Under the pieces are notes generated by a model, which ran no database searches, had not been told where the DNA came from, and worked only from the letters and a program-made list of their open reading frames with translations. Position numbers and translations under genes: made by a program. From contig NZ_JAHPZL010000008.1 of the NCBI RefSeq assembly GCF_019331795.1, forward strand, positions 464,605 to 528,604: a DNA stretch of 64,000 nt, read 5' to 3'. Of this stretch, positions 1-9,112 are shown piece after piece; positions within the stretch are counted from its first letter, which is position 1, and every line of letters starts with the position of its first letter. This DNA is from Austwickia sp. TVS 96-490-7B (GTDB lineage: Bacteria > Actinomycetota > Actinomycetes > Actinomycetales > Dermatophilaceae).

Positions 1-92
1 CGGACGGCACCCACTTTGGGCCAATGGCTCGAGAGGCGGTGGCTTCGACCGTGTTGGAGCGGGCGATGAAGGCGGCAGAGCACCGCCCGTGA
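1..92 (+). CDS. C-terminal 29 residues of an unidentified protein (5' end outside window)
   Basis: The reading frame is open from base 3 and stops with TGA at 90-92. It begins DGTHFGPMAREAVAS and ends in EHRP. A Asp-Gly-x-His stretch followed by an Ala-rich helix near the C-terminus is reminiscent of SGNH-type esterases and acyltransferases, but 29 residues are too few to assign a family. The gene runs in the same direction as lpdA, 150 bases upstream of it. Confidence 0.5.
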   Translation, partial: DGTHFGPMAREAVASTVLERAMKAAEHRP

Positions 93-242
93 CCGCGACG
101 AGCAGCTGCTATGGAACGGGTTCGGTTGTTCCTTGGGCAAACCGGGCACGTCGGGTACTGATGGTCTGAAAGGATGCGCGGGACGAGACACCGGCGTGCC
201 GTCGGATGCCGGGCTCCCCCATCACTGAGAGAGGACCTGGCC

Positions 243-1634
243 ATGAGCGCACCCACTTCCCCGCAGGAGGTCGTCGACGTCGTCGTACTGGGAGGGGGCA
301 GCGGCGGCTATGCCTGCGCATTGCGGGCTGCGCAACTGGGCCGCAGCGTCGTTCTGGTGGAAAAGGACAAGCTGGGCGGGACCTGCTTGCATCGAGGATG
401 CATCCCGACGAAGGCATTGCTGCACGCAGCTGAGGTCGCGGACACGGTACGGCACAGCGCTCGCTATGGCGTGAAAGCGGAGCTGGACGGTGTGGATCTC
501 CCTGCGGTGCACACCTATAAGGACGGGGTGATTTCCCGGTTGTACAAGGGTCTGCAAGGCCTGGTGAAAGCTGCAGAGATTGACGTAGTGGCCGGTGAGG
601 GCAGGCTGGTCGCGGAACGGACCGTGGAGGTCAACGGGCGTCGCGTGGTCGGGCGTTCGGTGGTGCTGGCCACCGGCTCGATGGCGAAGACAGTGCCAGG
701 CATCCCCATGGGGGGTCGGGTGATCACGAGCGATCAGGCTTTGCAGCTGCAAGAGCTTCCCCAACGGGTCGTGGTGTTGGGCGGTGGGGTCATCGGGGTG
801 GAGTTTGCGTCGGTCTTCTGCAGCTTGGGCGCTCAGGTGACGGTCGTCGAAGCGCTGCCCCGTCTGGTCGCGGCGGAAGATGAAGCGATCTCCGCTCAGC
901 TGGAGCGCGCGTTCCGGCGTCGTAAGATCACCGTCCGTACCGGGACGTCGGTGGAGTCGGTCACTCAGGATGACGACGAGGTGCAGGTGCAGCTCGCTGG
1001 GGGGGATTCGGTCTCGGCGGATGTGTTGTTGGTGGCGGTGGGACGCGGCCCGGTGACCGAGGGGATGGGGTACGCCGAAGCTGGGATCGCCATGGACCGC
1101 GGATATGTGGTGACTGACGAATGGTGTCGGACGTCGGTCACTGGGGTGTACGCGGTAGGGGATATCGTTCCGGGGTTGCAGCTGGCGCATCGGGGATTCG
1201 CCCAGGGGATCTTGGTCGCTGAGCATCTGGCGGGGCTGGAGCCCACCCCCATCGTGGAGAGCGGGATCCCGCGAGTCACCTACTGCGACCCGGAGATCGC
1301 GTCGGTGGGTCTGACCTTTGCTCGCGCTCAGGAAAAGTACGGCGAGAAGGCCGTGACCAGCTATGAATACAACCTCGGGGGGAACGGCAAGAGCCAGATT
1401 TTGGGGACATCCGGGCTGGTCAAGGTGGTCCGTCAGGTCGACGGTCCGGTGCTTGGGGTGCACATGATCGGGGCGCGGATGGGTGAGCAGGTCGGCGAGG
1501 CGACGTTGATCGTCGGCTGGGAGGCGCACCCGGAGGAAGTGGCCGCGTTCTTACACGCGCATCCCACTCAGAACGAGGCTCTCGGGGAGGCGCACATGGC
1601 CTTGGCGGGGGCTCCACTGCATGCCCACGAGTGA
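243..1634 (+). CDS. lpdA: dihydrolipoyl dehydrogenase (E3)
   Basis: Flavoprotein disulfide oxidoreductase that reoxidises dihydrolipoyl groups of 2-oxoacid dehydrogenase complexes with NAD+; cytosolic. The 463-residue product has the FAD-binding GGGSGGYA motif near residues 17-24 and the redox-active disulfide GGTCLHRGC (Cys48, Cys53). A second GGGVIGVE Rossmann motif binds NAD, followed by the GDI FAD motif. The C-terminal HAHPTQNE contains the catalytic His-Glu pair of the dimer interface. The ATG at 243 is chosen because the FAD motif follows directly and GAGAGAGG precedes it; the frame extends upstream but without a better start. It lies 59 bases before sucB, which encodes its E2 partner. 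Confidence 0.96.
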   Translation: MSAPTSPQEVVDVVVLGGGSGGYACALRAAQLGRSVVLVEKDKLGGTCLHRGCIPTKALLHAAEVADTVRHSARYGVKAELDGVDLPAVHTYKDGVISRLYKGLQGLVKAAEIDVVAGEGRLVAERTVEVNGRRVVGRSVVLATGSMAKTVPGIPMGGRVITSDQALQLQELPQRVVVLGGGVIGVEFASVFCSLGAQVTVVEALPRLVAAEDEAISAQLERAFRRRKITVRTGTSVESVTQDDDEVQVQLAGGDSVSADVLLVAVGRGPVTEGMGYAEAGIAMDRGYVVTDEWCRTSVTGVYAVGDIVPGLQLAHRGFAQGILVAEHLAGLEPTPIVESGIPRVTYCDPEIASVGLTFARAQEKYGEKAVTSYEYNLGGNGKSQILGTSGLVKVVRQVDGPVLGVHMIGARMGEQVGEATLIVGWEAHPEEVAAFLHAHPTQNEALGEAHMALAGAPLHAHE

Positions 1635-1651
1635 CTCGGGACTCTTGCCCC

Positions 1652-1657
1652 TAGACT
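1652..1657 (+). promoter_or_regulatory. candidate -10 element (TAGACT) for sucB
   Basis: TAGACT fits the actinobacterial TANNNT -10 pattern, lies in the lpdA-sucB gap and would give a leader of about 30 bases carrying the AGGAAAGG ribosome-binding site. No convincing -35 was seen. This would let sucB be transcribed separately from lpdA. Confidence 0.4.
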
Positions 1658-1693
1658 GGGGGTCAGCACCGCACAATGAGGAAAGGCTTGTCG

Positions 1694-3379
1694 ATGTCCG
1701 AGCGCGTGACCATGCCGGCCCTGGGCGAATCCGTCACTGAGGGGACCGTCACCCGTTGGCTCAAGAACGTGGGTGACTCCGTCCAGATGGACGAGCCCCT
1801 GCTGGAGGTCTCGACCGACAAGGTGGACACCGAGATCCCCTCGCCTGTTGCCGGGACCCTGCAAGAGATTTTGGTGGGTGAGGACGAGACCGTTCCGGTC
1901 GGCGCCGATCTTGCCGTGATTGGTGATGGCGATGCCGCGCCGTCTACCCCTGCTGAGGCTGAATCTGCCCCAGTTGATGCTGACACCGAAAGTGACGCTG
2001 CTCCGGCAGCTGCCGAGGCGCCTGCCGCGGCTGAGTCTGGCTCCGTGAGCGGCGGCGAGACCGTGACGATGCCTGCGTTGGGTGAGTCCGTGACCGAGGG
2101 GACCGTCACCCGCTGGTTGAAGCAGGAAGGCGACGAGGTCGGTGTCGACGAGCCTCTGCTGGAGGTCTCGACCGACAAGGTGGACACCGAGATTCCGTCC
2201 CCCGTGGCGGGGAAACTGACCAAGATCCTGGTGGGTGAGGACGAGACCGTTCCGGTCGGCGCCGATCTTGCCGTGATCGGTGGTCAGGTCGAGGCGACAG
2301 CACCTGCTCCGGCTCCGGCAGCGCCTGCGTCGGCTCCAGCCGCCCCAGCTCCGGCTGCTCCGGCCCCGACAGCACCGGCGGCTGAAGCTCCCGCGGCCCG
2401 CCCGGCAGCCCCATCGGCTCCGACTGAGACTGCGAAGCCAGCTAGCGACGACCCGACCAGCTATGTGACGCCACTGGTGCGCAAGCTGGCCGCGGACAAT
2501 GGTGTCGACTTGAGCACCCTCACCGGGACTGGCGTGGGCGGGCGGATTCGTAAGCAGGATGTGCTGGACGCCGCTGCTGCCCGCCAGGCAGCCAGTGCTC
2601 CGGCTCCTTCCGCAGCTCCGGCCGCCGCTCCTGCTGCTGCCGCGCCGACTGCGCCGACGGTGCAGGTTTCTGCCAAGCGCGGCACCTCGGAGAAGATGTC
2701 CCGTCTGCGCAAAATCATCGCGCAGCGCATGGTGGAGTCGTTGCAGACCTCTGCCCAGTTGACTGCCGTGGTAGAGGTCGACATGACGCGGGTGGCGGCA
2801 CTGCGCGCGAAGGTGAAGGGCGACTTCCAGCAGCGCGAAGGGGTGAAGCTGTCATTTCTTCCGTTCATCGCCCTAGCAACGGTAGAGACGCTGAAGGCTT
2901 ACCCGCAGCTCAATGCCAGCGTGGAGGGCGAGGAGATCGTCTACCACGCCAGCGAGCGCTTGGGTATCGCGGTGGACACCGAGCGAGGCTTGCTGGTCCC
3001 GGTGATCAAAGAAGCCGGTGACCTCAACATCGCCGGTTTGGCCCGTAAGATCGCTGACCTGGCGGAGCGGACCCGCACCAACAAGGTGGGACCGGACGAG
3101 TTGGGTGGTGGGACGTTCACCATCAGCAACATCGGCAGCAACGGGTCATTGATGGACACGCCGATCATCAACCAGCCCCAGGTGGGCATCCTCGGGACCG
3201 GCGCGATCACCAAGCGTCCGGTCGTGGTGACCGACGACCTGGGTGGAGAGTCAATCGCGATCCGCTCGATGATGTATCTGTGCCTGACCTATGACCACCG
3301 GGTCGTTGATGGTGCGGACGCGGGTCGTTTCCTTTCCGCTTTGAAGGCTCGCCTTGAGGGTGGCGCTTTCGAGGTGTGA
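1694..3379 (+). CDS. sucB: dihydrolipoamide acyltransferase (E2) with two lipoyl domains
   Basis: Core acyltransferase of the 2-oxoglutarate dehydrogenase complex. In actinobacteria this protein (DlaT/SucB) also serves pyruvate dehydrogenase together with AceE, which is encoded at 35.6 kb. The 561 residues comprise lipoyl domain 1 (about 1-78, lipoyl Lys43 in STDKVDTE), an Ala/Pro linker, lipoyl domain 2 (about 122-198, Lys162), a second flexible Ala/Pro linker and a peripheral-subunit-binding domain (about 255-293). The catalytic domain follows, with [13 protein letters not shown] near the C-terminus holding the catalytic His and Asp. ATG 1694 is preceded by AGGAAAGG. Lipoylation would need LipB and LipA, both encoded downstream. 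Confidence 0.96.
   Translation: MSERVTMPALGESVTEGTVTRWLKNVGDSVQMDEPLLEVSTDKVDTEIPSPVAGTLQEILVGEDETVPVGADLAVIGDGDAAPSTPAEAESAPVDADTESDAAPAAAEAPAAAESGSVSGGETVTMPALGESVTEGTVTRWLKQEGDEVGVDEPLLEVSTDKVDTEIPSPVAGKLTKILVGEDETVPVGADLAVIGGQVEATAPAPAPAAPASAPAAPAPAAPAPTAPAAEAPAARPAAPSAPTETAKPASDDPTSYVTPLVRKLAADNGVDLSTLTGTGVGGRIRKQDVLDAAAARQAASAPAPSAAPAAAPAAAAPTAPTVQVSAKRGTSEKMSRLRKIIAQRMVESLQTSAQLTAVVEVDMTRVAALRAKVKGDFQQREGVKLSFLPFIALATVETLKAYPQLNASVEGEEIVYHASERLGIAVDTERGLLVPVIKEAGDLNIAGLARKIADLAERTRTNKVGPDELGGGTFTISNIGSNGSLMDTPIINQPQVGILGTGAITKRPVVVTDDLGGESIAIRSMMYLCLTYDHRVVDGADAGRFLSALKARLEGGAFEV
1801..1921 (+). repeat. first copy of a near-identical intragenic repeat (lipoyl domain 1)
   Basis: The codons for the lipoyl-lysine half of domain 1 recur at 2158-2278, exactly 357 bases (119 codons) downstream. 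Long runs are identical even at third codon positions, for example around the lipoyl Lys codon and from about 1873 to 1921. Confidence 0.85.
2158..2278 (+). repeat. second copy of the intragenic repeat (lipoyl domain 2)
   Basis: Partner of 1801-1921. The extreme DNA identity suggests recent duplication or gene conversion between the two lipoyl domains rather than selection on the protein alone. Confidence 0.85.
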
Positions 3380-3399
3380 TGCTGCGTAGCACTCCTGCT

Positions 3400-5067
3400 T
3401 CAGGGGTGGCTCGTCACGGGGCTGATTTCCGTGATGCGCCACCCCTGTGGCGTTTCCCGGAGGGTGTACATCAAGGGGGTTCCGGGGGTTTCGGGGCGGC
3501 GATGACTGGTGTGCGGCTCGGCATCGTCCTGGACGCGGTAGGCGCTGGTGTCGACGGTGGCGATCAGCTGGAGGGGCTCCCCCTGGGTGAAGGGGCCGGA
3601 AGTCGGCATCGTGACGGACCGTACGGCGTAGGACAGCCCGAGGTATCGGCGGCGGTGGTGGTGGAGTTGAAGGACGTCGGCGCGGGCCTGAGTAGCAACA
3701 GTGGTGCTGGGGTCATAGCACTGGTTGACACGATCGGGAGTGGCCTCGGCGTATGCGGCAGCGCGCTCCTGTAACAGCCGATGGAGTAGGTCCGTCGCGG
3801 CAGCTACGTCGGTGGGAGACGGTCCGGAGGCGGTGGAGGTCGTAGGGGGTGAAGGGTGTTGTGGTGCGGTGGGTGGTGGTGCCGTGGGCATGGTGATGGT
3901 TGTCGGTGTTGGCGCGGGCGCCGCTTGGGCGAAGAGTTCCCGGCCGGCCAGATGCCAAGCAGCTGTTCCCAGGAGGACTCCCATGGCGATTGAGCCCGCG
4001 ATCTGTACGCCGCGGGCGTTGGCTGCACGGACGCTGCGGGTGAGCAGGACTTCGGCGGTGGAGGGGTCGGCGCCTCGGTGGCGGCCTTCGAGCGAGCCTG
4101 CGGGGGGTTCATTGTCGCCGGGGGCAGGAGCACTGAGTCGGTCAAGGTCCGCGCTGCCGGTGAGGAGCGCTGGGCGGGGTGTTCTGTCCTCTCTGATCCG
4201 GTGGGTCAATGAGCCACCAAGGTCTGGAGCGTCCGGCAGCGCCAGAGGTTCGTCGGCACCAAGGGAGGCGCATAGCTGCCGGGCATGGGCGGCGTCGGGT
4301 CGTTGTGTGGGATGTGCGCTGAGGCAGGCGTCGATCAGCTCGGCGAGGCGGGTGTCAATGTCGGGGAAGGTGGCCACTGCAGTCTTGCGGTGGAAGCGGT
4401 CAGGGGGGATGGCCCCGGCCAACATGAGCCAACAGACTGCTCCGAGGGCGTACATATCGGTGGCGGGGGTGACCTGACCGGTCAGGTGTAGTTCTGGTGC
4501 GGTGTATCCGCGGGTGCCATAGATGCTGTCGTGGTGATCTCCGACCAATCGGGCGCTGCCAAGGTCGCTGAGTACTGCTCGCCCGTAGTGATTGACAAGG
4601 ATGTTGCTGGCGCTGATGTCGCCGTGCGTGATGCCCCCGGCGTGCAGCATCTGCAGGGCTGGGAGGATCGCACGCAGGACACCGAGGGTTTCGCGTTCGA
4701 GGAGCCGCCCACGTCGGGCAAGCAGGTCGCGTAGGACGCCTGCGTCGAGGTGGTCCAGGATGAGCGCGAGTCGTCCGTCGTCGGTGGAGACGACCTCATG
4801 GAGACGAATCAGCCCTGGGGAGCGGAATGCAGTGAGGACGTCGATTTCTCGACGTATCCGGGGATCAGCGCTGTGGGGTGTCGAGATCACCTTGACGGCG
4901 CAGGTCCAGCCATCCAGGTCTCTTCGCGCGGTATAAACGGCTCCAGTCGCGCCGTGACCCCGGCACCGTTGCACGGTGAGGCCGGGGATACGCGGGGCGG
5001 GGTCGTCGACTCGGTCCGGTCCGATGTCGACAGGTGTGGAGCACGGTGCGGCTTCGCGATCGGTCAT
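3400..5067 (-). CDS. membrane-anchored serine/threonine protein kinase-like protein
   Basis: Predicted STPK with a cytoplasmic kinase domain and an extracytoplasmic C-terminal domain. Visible in 555 residues: a glycine loop RGHGATGAVY (about 36-45), ATP-anchoring Lys59 in CAVKV, a catalytic loop THGDISASN with HGD in place of HRD (Asp150, Asn155) and DLG in place of DFG (168-170). APE follows at about 190-192. One transmembrane helix spans about 353-374, then a Thr/Pro-rich linker and an exported domain of about 150 residues that resembles a ligand- or scaffold-binding module but was not recognised. HGD and DLG occur in active actinobacterial kinases, so activity is plausible. The gene is transcribed divergently from lipB. 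Its target is unknown. Confidence 0.85.
   Translation of the reverse strand: MTDREAAPCSTPVDIGPDRVDDPAPRIPGLTVQRCRGHGATGAVYTARRDLDGWTCAVKVISTPHSADPRIRREIDVLTAFRSPGLIRLHEVVSTDDGRLALILDHLDAGVLRDLLARRGRLLERETLGVLRAILPALQMLHAGGITHGDISASNILVNHYGRAVLSDLGSARLVGDHHDSIYGTRGYTAPELHLTGQVTPATDMYALGAVCWLMLAGAIPPDRFHRKTAVATFPDIDTRLAELIDACLSAHPTQRPDAAHARQLCASLGADEPLALPDAPDLGGSLTHRIREDRTPRPALLTGSADLDRLSAPAPGDNEPPAGSLEGRHRGADPSTAEVLLTRSVRAANARGVQIAGSIAMGVLLGTAAWHLAGRELFAQAAPAPTPTTITMPTAPPPTAPQHPSPPTTSTASGPSPTDVAAATDLLHRLLQERAAAYAEATPDRVNQCYDPSTTVATQARADVLQLHHHRRRYLGLSYAVRSVTMPTSGPFTQGEPLQLIATVDTSAYRVQDDAEPHTSHRRPETPGTPLMYTLRETPQGWRITEISPVTSHP
3401..3447. terminator. bidirectional hairpin terminator between sucB and the kinase gene
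   Basis: CAGGGGTGGC at 3401 pairs with GCCACCCCTG ending at 3447, and inside it TCACGG pairs with CCGTGA. The hairpin lies 21 bases after the sucB stop and inside the last codons of the convergent kinase gene, whose TGA is its outermost base. There is no T-tract, as is common in actinobacteria. Confidence 0.7.
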
Positions 5068-5186
5068 GGGTCCCCCTTCGTCGGTGGACCACTATGCCGG
5101 GGGATCTGCGGAGCGTCAGGAGTTTTCCACAGGTGATGCCGATCCAGTCGGGTGGGGTGGTGGCGGTCGGGGGCAGATCGGGCACG

Positions 5187-5192
5187 TAGTCT
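5187..5192 (+). promoter_or_regulatory. -10 element (TAGTCT) of a leaderless lipB promoter
   Basis: TAGTCT followed by exactly six bases and the lipB ATG places the expected transcription start on the start codon. No ribosome-binding site is present. Confidence 0.6.
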
Positions 5193-5198
5193 GCTCAC

Positions 5199-5849
5199 AT
5201 GCGTTTTGAGCACCTCGGCTTTGCCCCTGATTACGTCGATTACCGTGCGGCCTGGGATCACCAGCGTCAGGTGCATGCCAAGGTGGTGGCTGGGGAGTTG
5301 CCCGATACGGTGCTGTTGTTGGAGCACGCTGCGGTCTATACGGCGGGGAAACGGACCGAGCCGCATGAGCGTCCGCTGGACGGCACGCCCGTGGTGGACG
5401 TGGATCGTGGGGGCAAGATCACCTGGCACGGCCCTGGCCAATTGGTGGGGTATCCGATTGTGAGACTAGGCAATCCAGTTGACGTGGTGGCTCACGTACG
5501 CCGACTCGAACAGGTGATGATGTCGGTGTGCGCCGAACTGGGTCTAGAAACGATACGTGTCGAGGGACGCAGCGGTGTCTGGCTCCCGGCGTCAGGCTCA
5601 CGACCAGAACGCAAAATTGGGCAGATCGGTATCCGAGTGAGCCAAGAAGTCACGATGCACGGGTTCGCTTTGAACGCCGACTGCGACCTGTCCTGGGGTC
5701 AGGTGATCGTGCCATGCGGGATTACCGACGCGGGAGTGAGCAACCTCAGCCTGGAGCTGGGGCGTCAGGTCGGAGTCGCCGAGTTGGTGCCTTCGGTGGA
5801 ACGTCATCTGGCAGAGGTCCTCGACGGCCAGCAGGCTGCCATCAGCTGA
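5199..5849 (+). CDS. lipB: octanoyl-[ACP]:protein N-octanoyltransferase
   Basis: Transfers the octanoyl chain from acyl-ACP to the lipoyl lysine of E2 and GcvH proteins, the first step of endogenous lipoate synthesis. The 216 residues show the family signature [17 protein letters not shown] (about 70-86), the conserved Lys in [16 protein letters not shown] and the catalytic Cys in VPCGITDAG, forming the Cys/Lys pair of LipB. The length is normal. The start follows TAGTCT by six bases, so the mRNA is probably leaderless. LipA, which completes the pathway, lies 2.2 kb downstream with an ABC transporter inserted between them. Confidence 0.96.
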   Translation: MRFEHLGFAPDYVDYRAAWDHQRQVHAKVVAGELPDTVLLLEHAAVYTAGKRTEPHERPLDGTPVVDVDRGGKITWHGPGQLVGYPIVRLGNPVDVVAHVRRLEQVMMSVCAELGLETIRVEGRSGVWLPASGSRPERKIGQIGIRVSQEVTMHGFALNADCDLSWGQVIVPCGITDAGVSNLSLELGRQVGVAELVPSVERHLAEVLDGQQAAIS

Positions 5850-5897
5850 CGCGAATCGCTTTCGGCGCGCCAACGTGGCGGGTCCCTGGTAGCTGTC

Positions 5898-5903
5898 TAG
5901 TCT
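5898..5903 (+). promoter_or_regulatory. candidate -10 element (TAGTCT) for the ABC transporter operon
   Basis: TAGTCT lies 45 bases upstream of the ATP-binding protein start, leaving a leader that contains the GGGGAGGG ribosome-binding site. It is identical to the lipB -10 hexamer. Confidence 0.45.
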
Positions 5904-5947
5904 GTGAACGTCCCGACCGCGCCGACGCGGAGGACGGGGAGGGCTTC

Positions 5948-6970
5948 ATGGCTGATAGGGCCGGGGGCGCGTCGCCGTGGGCGATCGACACCCAGGGGTT
6001 GCGTAAGACCTTTTGGCAGCGGCGTGGCCGGGTGGTCGCGGTGGAAGGTCTCGATCTGCAGGTCCCGCTCGGAGGGGTCCACGCTTTTTTAGGGCCGAAC
6101 GGATCAGGTAAGACCACAACATTGCGGATGCTGTTGGGGCTGGCTCGTCCAGATGCCGGTGTGATGTCGATCTTTGGTCATTCCATCCCGCGGAACTTGC
6201 CGTTGGTGATGGGCCGGATCGGGGCGATCGTAGAACGGCCGCGGATGTTTCCGACTTTCACCGGACAGCGCAACCTCGAACTGCTAGCCGATGCCGCTGG
6301 AGTGTCCCGGAGCAGGGTGGGTACGGTCGTGGAACAGGTCGGGTTGACCGAGCAAGCCAAGGACGCGGTCAAGAGCTATTCCTTAGGGATGACTCAGCGC
6401 CTGGCGGTCGCGGCGACTCTGTTGAAGGACCCAGAATTGGTGATCTTTGACGAACCCACCAACGGATTAGACCCAGCGGGAATCAAAGAAATCCGCCGGA
6501 CGATGCGGGATCTCGGTGACCAAGGGCGCACCGTCTTGGTGAGTAGTCATTTGCTGGGTGAGGTCCAGCAAGTGGCGGACACGGTGTCCATCGTGGGGCG
6601 GGGTCGAATCCTGGGGCAGGGCACCGTCGGCGAGATCCTCGCCGGCGTCACTGTTGATCGGGTCCGGGTCGTCACCGCTGATCTGGTGGCGGCACGCAGG
6701 GTATTAGAGCACGCAGGGTACGTCGTCGCCACGGAGGCAGATGCTCTCATGGTGGAGTCGGCCACAGATCCCGCCCGGATCACTCGGATCTTGGCGGGGC
6801 AACATCTCTACGTCCAGGAGTTAGTGCCGATTCGCGCTGACCTGGAGTCGGCGTTCCTCCACATCACGTCAACGGATGCGGTGCAGGGTCCCCCCGGTAC
6901 ACCAGCTTCGACAGAAGGGTGGTTTAGCAGGAGCCGCCGGGACAATGTCGACCCCGAGAGGCAGTCATGA
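5948..6970 (+). CDS. ABC transporter ATP-binding protein (ABC-2 export type)
   Basis: Soluble ATPase subunit of an ABC-2 type exporter; 340 residues. It has Walker A GPNGSGKT (about 49-56), the signature YSLGMTQRLAVA, Walker B LVIFDEP and the switch His in VSSHLL. The single nucleotide-binding domain with a C-terminal extension of about 100 residues resembles DrrA/CcmA/NatA-like drug or bacitracin exporters. ATG 5948 has GGGGAGGG in front of it; the open frame reaches back into lipB but without initiation signals. The TGA overlaps the ATG of the permease (ATGA), so the two are translationally coupled. The substrate is unknown. Confidence 0.92.
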   Translation: MADRAGGASPWAIDTQGLRKTFWQRRGRVVAVEGLDLQVPLGGVHAFLGPNGSGKTTTLRMLLGLARPDAGVMSIFGHSIPRNLPLVMGRIGAIVERPRMFPTFTGQRNLELLADAAGVSRSRVGTVVEQVGLTEQAKDAVKSYSLGMTQRLAVAATLLKDPELVIFDEPTNGLDPAGIKEIRRTMRDLGDQGRTVLVSSHLLGEVQQVADTVSIVGRGRILGQGTVGEILAGVTVDRVRVVTADLVAARRVLEHAGYVVATEADALMVESATDPARITRILAGQHLYVQELVPIRADLESAFLHITSTDAVQGPPGTPASTEGWFSRSRRDNVDPERQS

Positions 6971-7953
6971 TGCGGCTCTGGCGCGTTGAACTCACACGGA
7001 TCCGCAGCCGACCGTTGACCTGGATGGTGGCACTCCTGTCGGTGCTGCTCCTCGCCATGATGCTCACTGACACCTGGCAACAGACCATGCCAGTCTCACC
7101 AGCTGAGCAACGACAGGCGGACCAGGCGTTCTCTCAGGCCAAAGCCGAGTTTGAGGAGCACGGTGAGCAGGAGAAAGCTGCCTGCCGCCAAGCGCAGGAA
7201 GATGTTAACGGCAGGTTCCCACAGACCAGGATCGACTGCTCTGACATCGCACCCCGCCCAGAGAATTTCATCCGCCGCATCCCCCCGTTCCACGAGATCG
7301 CCTCGTCCACGTTGGGAGACATAGCGCTACTGCTGGGGATGTTCAGTTTGTTCCTCGGTGCGAGTTGGGTGGCAGCAGAATTCAGCACTGGCTCGATCTC
7401 GACATATCTGCTGCATGAGCCACGACGCAGTCGGGTTTTCCTCAGCAAAATCACGGCAACAGCCACCGCGGTGCTGATCGGCACTGCGACTCTCACTATC
7501 GTGATGCTCGCAGCGATGGCGGCAACTGCTCAGATCCACGGCATGTCCCTCGCGGTATCTGGCCAAGCCATTCAGGACGTGGCGACTGCGGCAGCCCGCG
7601 TGGTGGGGCTGTCCGTGCTCACCGCGCTGGGAGGGGCGGCAACAGCCTTCGTGTTGCGGCATTCTGCCGCGGTCTTGGGCGCATCGTTCACTCTGCTAGT
7701 GGTGGACTCTTGGGGCGCTTCGATGCTGTCCGAATACGCTCGGTGGACGCTGCTCAACAACGTCCAAGCCTTCGCCAAGGGCAGCTGGCAGTTCCACTTC
7801 TCACGGTATGGACAGAACGCGGATGGATCCCCCAGCTACAGCTGGTTCAGTGAGACCATCTGGTTCGCCCAAGGCTGCGGGGTACTCGTGGGGTTGACAG
7901 CACTGGTACTCATGCTCGGCTGGTGGTCTTTTGCCAGGCGTGACGTGCCCTGA
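6967..7953 (+). CDS. ABC-2 type transporter permease
   Basis: Membrane partner of the preceding ATPase; 328 residues. An N-terminal helix (about 14-34) is followed by a large polar loop of about 80 residues outside or between helices. About five further hydrophobic segments follow, including TLGDIALLLGMFSLFLGASWVAAEF, two Ala/Thr-rich helices and a final VLVGLTALVLMLGWW helix. The motif GSISTYLLHEPRRSRVFLSK after helix 2 resembles the ABC-2 permease pattern where a lineage-typical amphipathic stretch connects helices. The start overlaps the ATPase stop by four bases. No substrate can be inferred from sequence. Confidence 0.85.
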   Translation: MMRLWRVELTRIRSRPLTWMVALLSVLLLAMMLTDTWQQTMPVSPAEQRQADQAFSQAKAEFEEHGEQEKAACRQAQEDVNGRFPQTRIDCSDIAPRPENFIRRIPPFHEIASSTLGDIALLLGMFSLFLGASWVAAEFSTGSISTYLLHEPRRSRVFLSKITATATAVLIGTATLTIVMLAAMAATAQIHGMSLAVSGQAIQDVATAAARVVGLSVLTALGGAATAFVLRHSAAVLGASFTLLVVDSWGASMLSEYARWTLLNNVQAFAKGSWQFHFSRYGQNADGSPSYSWFSETIWFAQGCGVLVGLTALVLMLGWWSFARRDVP

Positions 7954-7984
7954 CCAGTGTCCCAGGTACGCTAGGAAACCGTCC

Positions 7985-8009
7985 TCCCGGGCCGTCGCCC
8001 GACCCGGGA
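7985..8009 (+). terminator. GC-rich hairpin between the permease gene and lipA
   Basis: TCCCGGG and CCCGGGA form a 7-bp stem around an 11-base loop. It could end the ABC transporter transcript or sit in the lipA leader. A TACGCT -10-like hexamer just upstream (near 7970) would place it in the leader. Confidence 0.45.
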
Positions 8010-8040
8010 ACGTTCCCGTCACCGCACGAAGGAGTCGTCT

Positions 8041-9063
8041 GTGTCTGTGGCACCTGACGGCCGCCGCCTCTTGCGGGTCGAAGCGCGCAACGCGCAGACC
8101 CCCATCGAGCGCAAGCCGTCCTGGATCCGTACCACCGCGAAGATGGGGCCGGAATATACCGCGATGAGCGGTCTGGTCAAGAAGGGCGGACTGCACACGG
8201 TGTGTCAGGAAGCCGGCTGCCCCAATATCTTCGAATGTTGGGAAGACCGAGAAGCGACCTTCCTCATCGGTGGTGACGTCTGCACCCGTCGATGCGACTT
8301 CTGCGACATCGCCACCGGCCGACCCGCCGACCTAGACCTGGACGAACCCCGCCGGGTCGCCGAGTCTGTCCGTGACCTCGGTCTGCGTTATGCGACAGTC
8401 ACCGGCGTCGCCCGGGATGATCTGGCAGACGGCGCCTCCGGGTTGTACGCCGATACCGTGCGGGCCATCCACGAGATCAGCCCCCAGACCGGGGTAGAGA
8501 TCCTGCCTCCAGATTTCGGAGCCCGTCCGGAACTCGTCGGAAAGATCTTCGACGCCCGCCCAGAGGTCTTCGCCCATAACGTCGAGACCGTGCCCCGACT
8601 GTTCAAACGGATCCGCCCGGCGTTCACCTACGAAAAATCCCTGCGGGTCATCTCCATGGCCGCAGACGCTGACCTGGTCACCAAATCCAACCTGATTCTG
8701 GGCATGGGTGAGCAGGAGGAAGAGATCGCCCAAGCGATCCGTGATCTGCACGACGCCCGCTGTGACATTCTCACCATCACGCAATATCTGCGTCCGTCAC
8801 CGCTGCACCACCCGATCGACCGATGGGTCAAACCTGAGGAGTTCGTGCGCTGGTCGGAGTACGCCACCTCGATCGGTTTCGCCGGAGTCATGGCGGGGCC
8901 GTTGGTGCGTTCGTCGTACCGGGCTGGGCGGTTGTGGGCGCAAGCCATGACCCGGGCCGGTCGCCCCGTTCCGGATCACCTGTCCCACTTGACAGCCACT
9001 GAACATGCGCCCGCACGACAGGAGGCCAGCAGTATCCTGCAGGTCACTGACCGAAGCGCCTGA
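8041..9063 (+). CDS. lipA: lipoyl synthase
   Basis: Radical SAM enzyme that inserts two sulfurs into the octanoyl chain of E2 domains. The 340 residues show the auxiliary cluster motif C-x4-C-x5-C (Cys55, 60, 66), the radical-SAM C-x3-C-x2-C motif CTRRCDFC (Cys81, 85, 88) and the C-terminal RSSYRA whose Ser ligates the auxiliary cluster. It starts with GTG, supported by GAAGGAG at eight bases. Together with lipB it serves the sucB product and other lipoyl proteins. It is followed 49 bases later by the DUF4191 gene, an order shared with M. tuberculosis Rv2218-Rv2219. Confidence 0.97.
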   Translation: MSVAPDGRRLLRVEARNAQTPIERKPSWIRTTAKMGPEYTAMSGLVKKGGLHTVCQEAGCPNIFECWEDREATFLIGGDVCTRRCDFCDIATGRPADLDLDEPRRVAESVRDLGLRYATVTGVARDDLADGASGLYADTVRAIHEISPQTGVEILPPDFGARPELVGKIFDARPEVFAHNVETVPRLFKRIRPAFTYEKSLRVISMAADADLVTKSNLILGMGEQEEEIAQAIRDLHDARCDILTITQYLRPSPLHHPIDRWVKPEEFVRWSEYATSIGFAGVMAGPLVRSSYRAGRLWAQAMTRAGRPVPDHLSHLTATEHAPARQEASSILQVTDRSA

Positions 9064-9112
9064 CCTCCACATCGCTCTTCATCCGGCACCAGAAGAAGGA
9101 ACCCACCGCACC

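Noticed and set aside
222-1529. Long open frame on the minus strand opposite lpdA
   Set aside because: It is the shadow of a high-GC gene; its translation is rich in Arg, His and Pro with no domain, and lpdA is certain.
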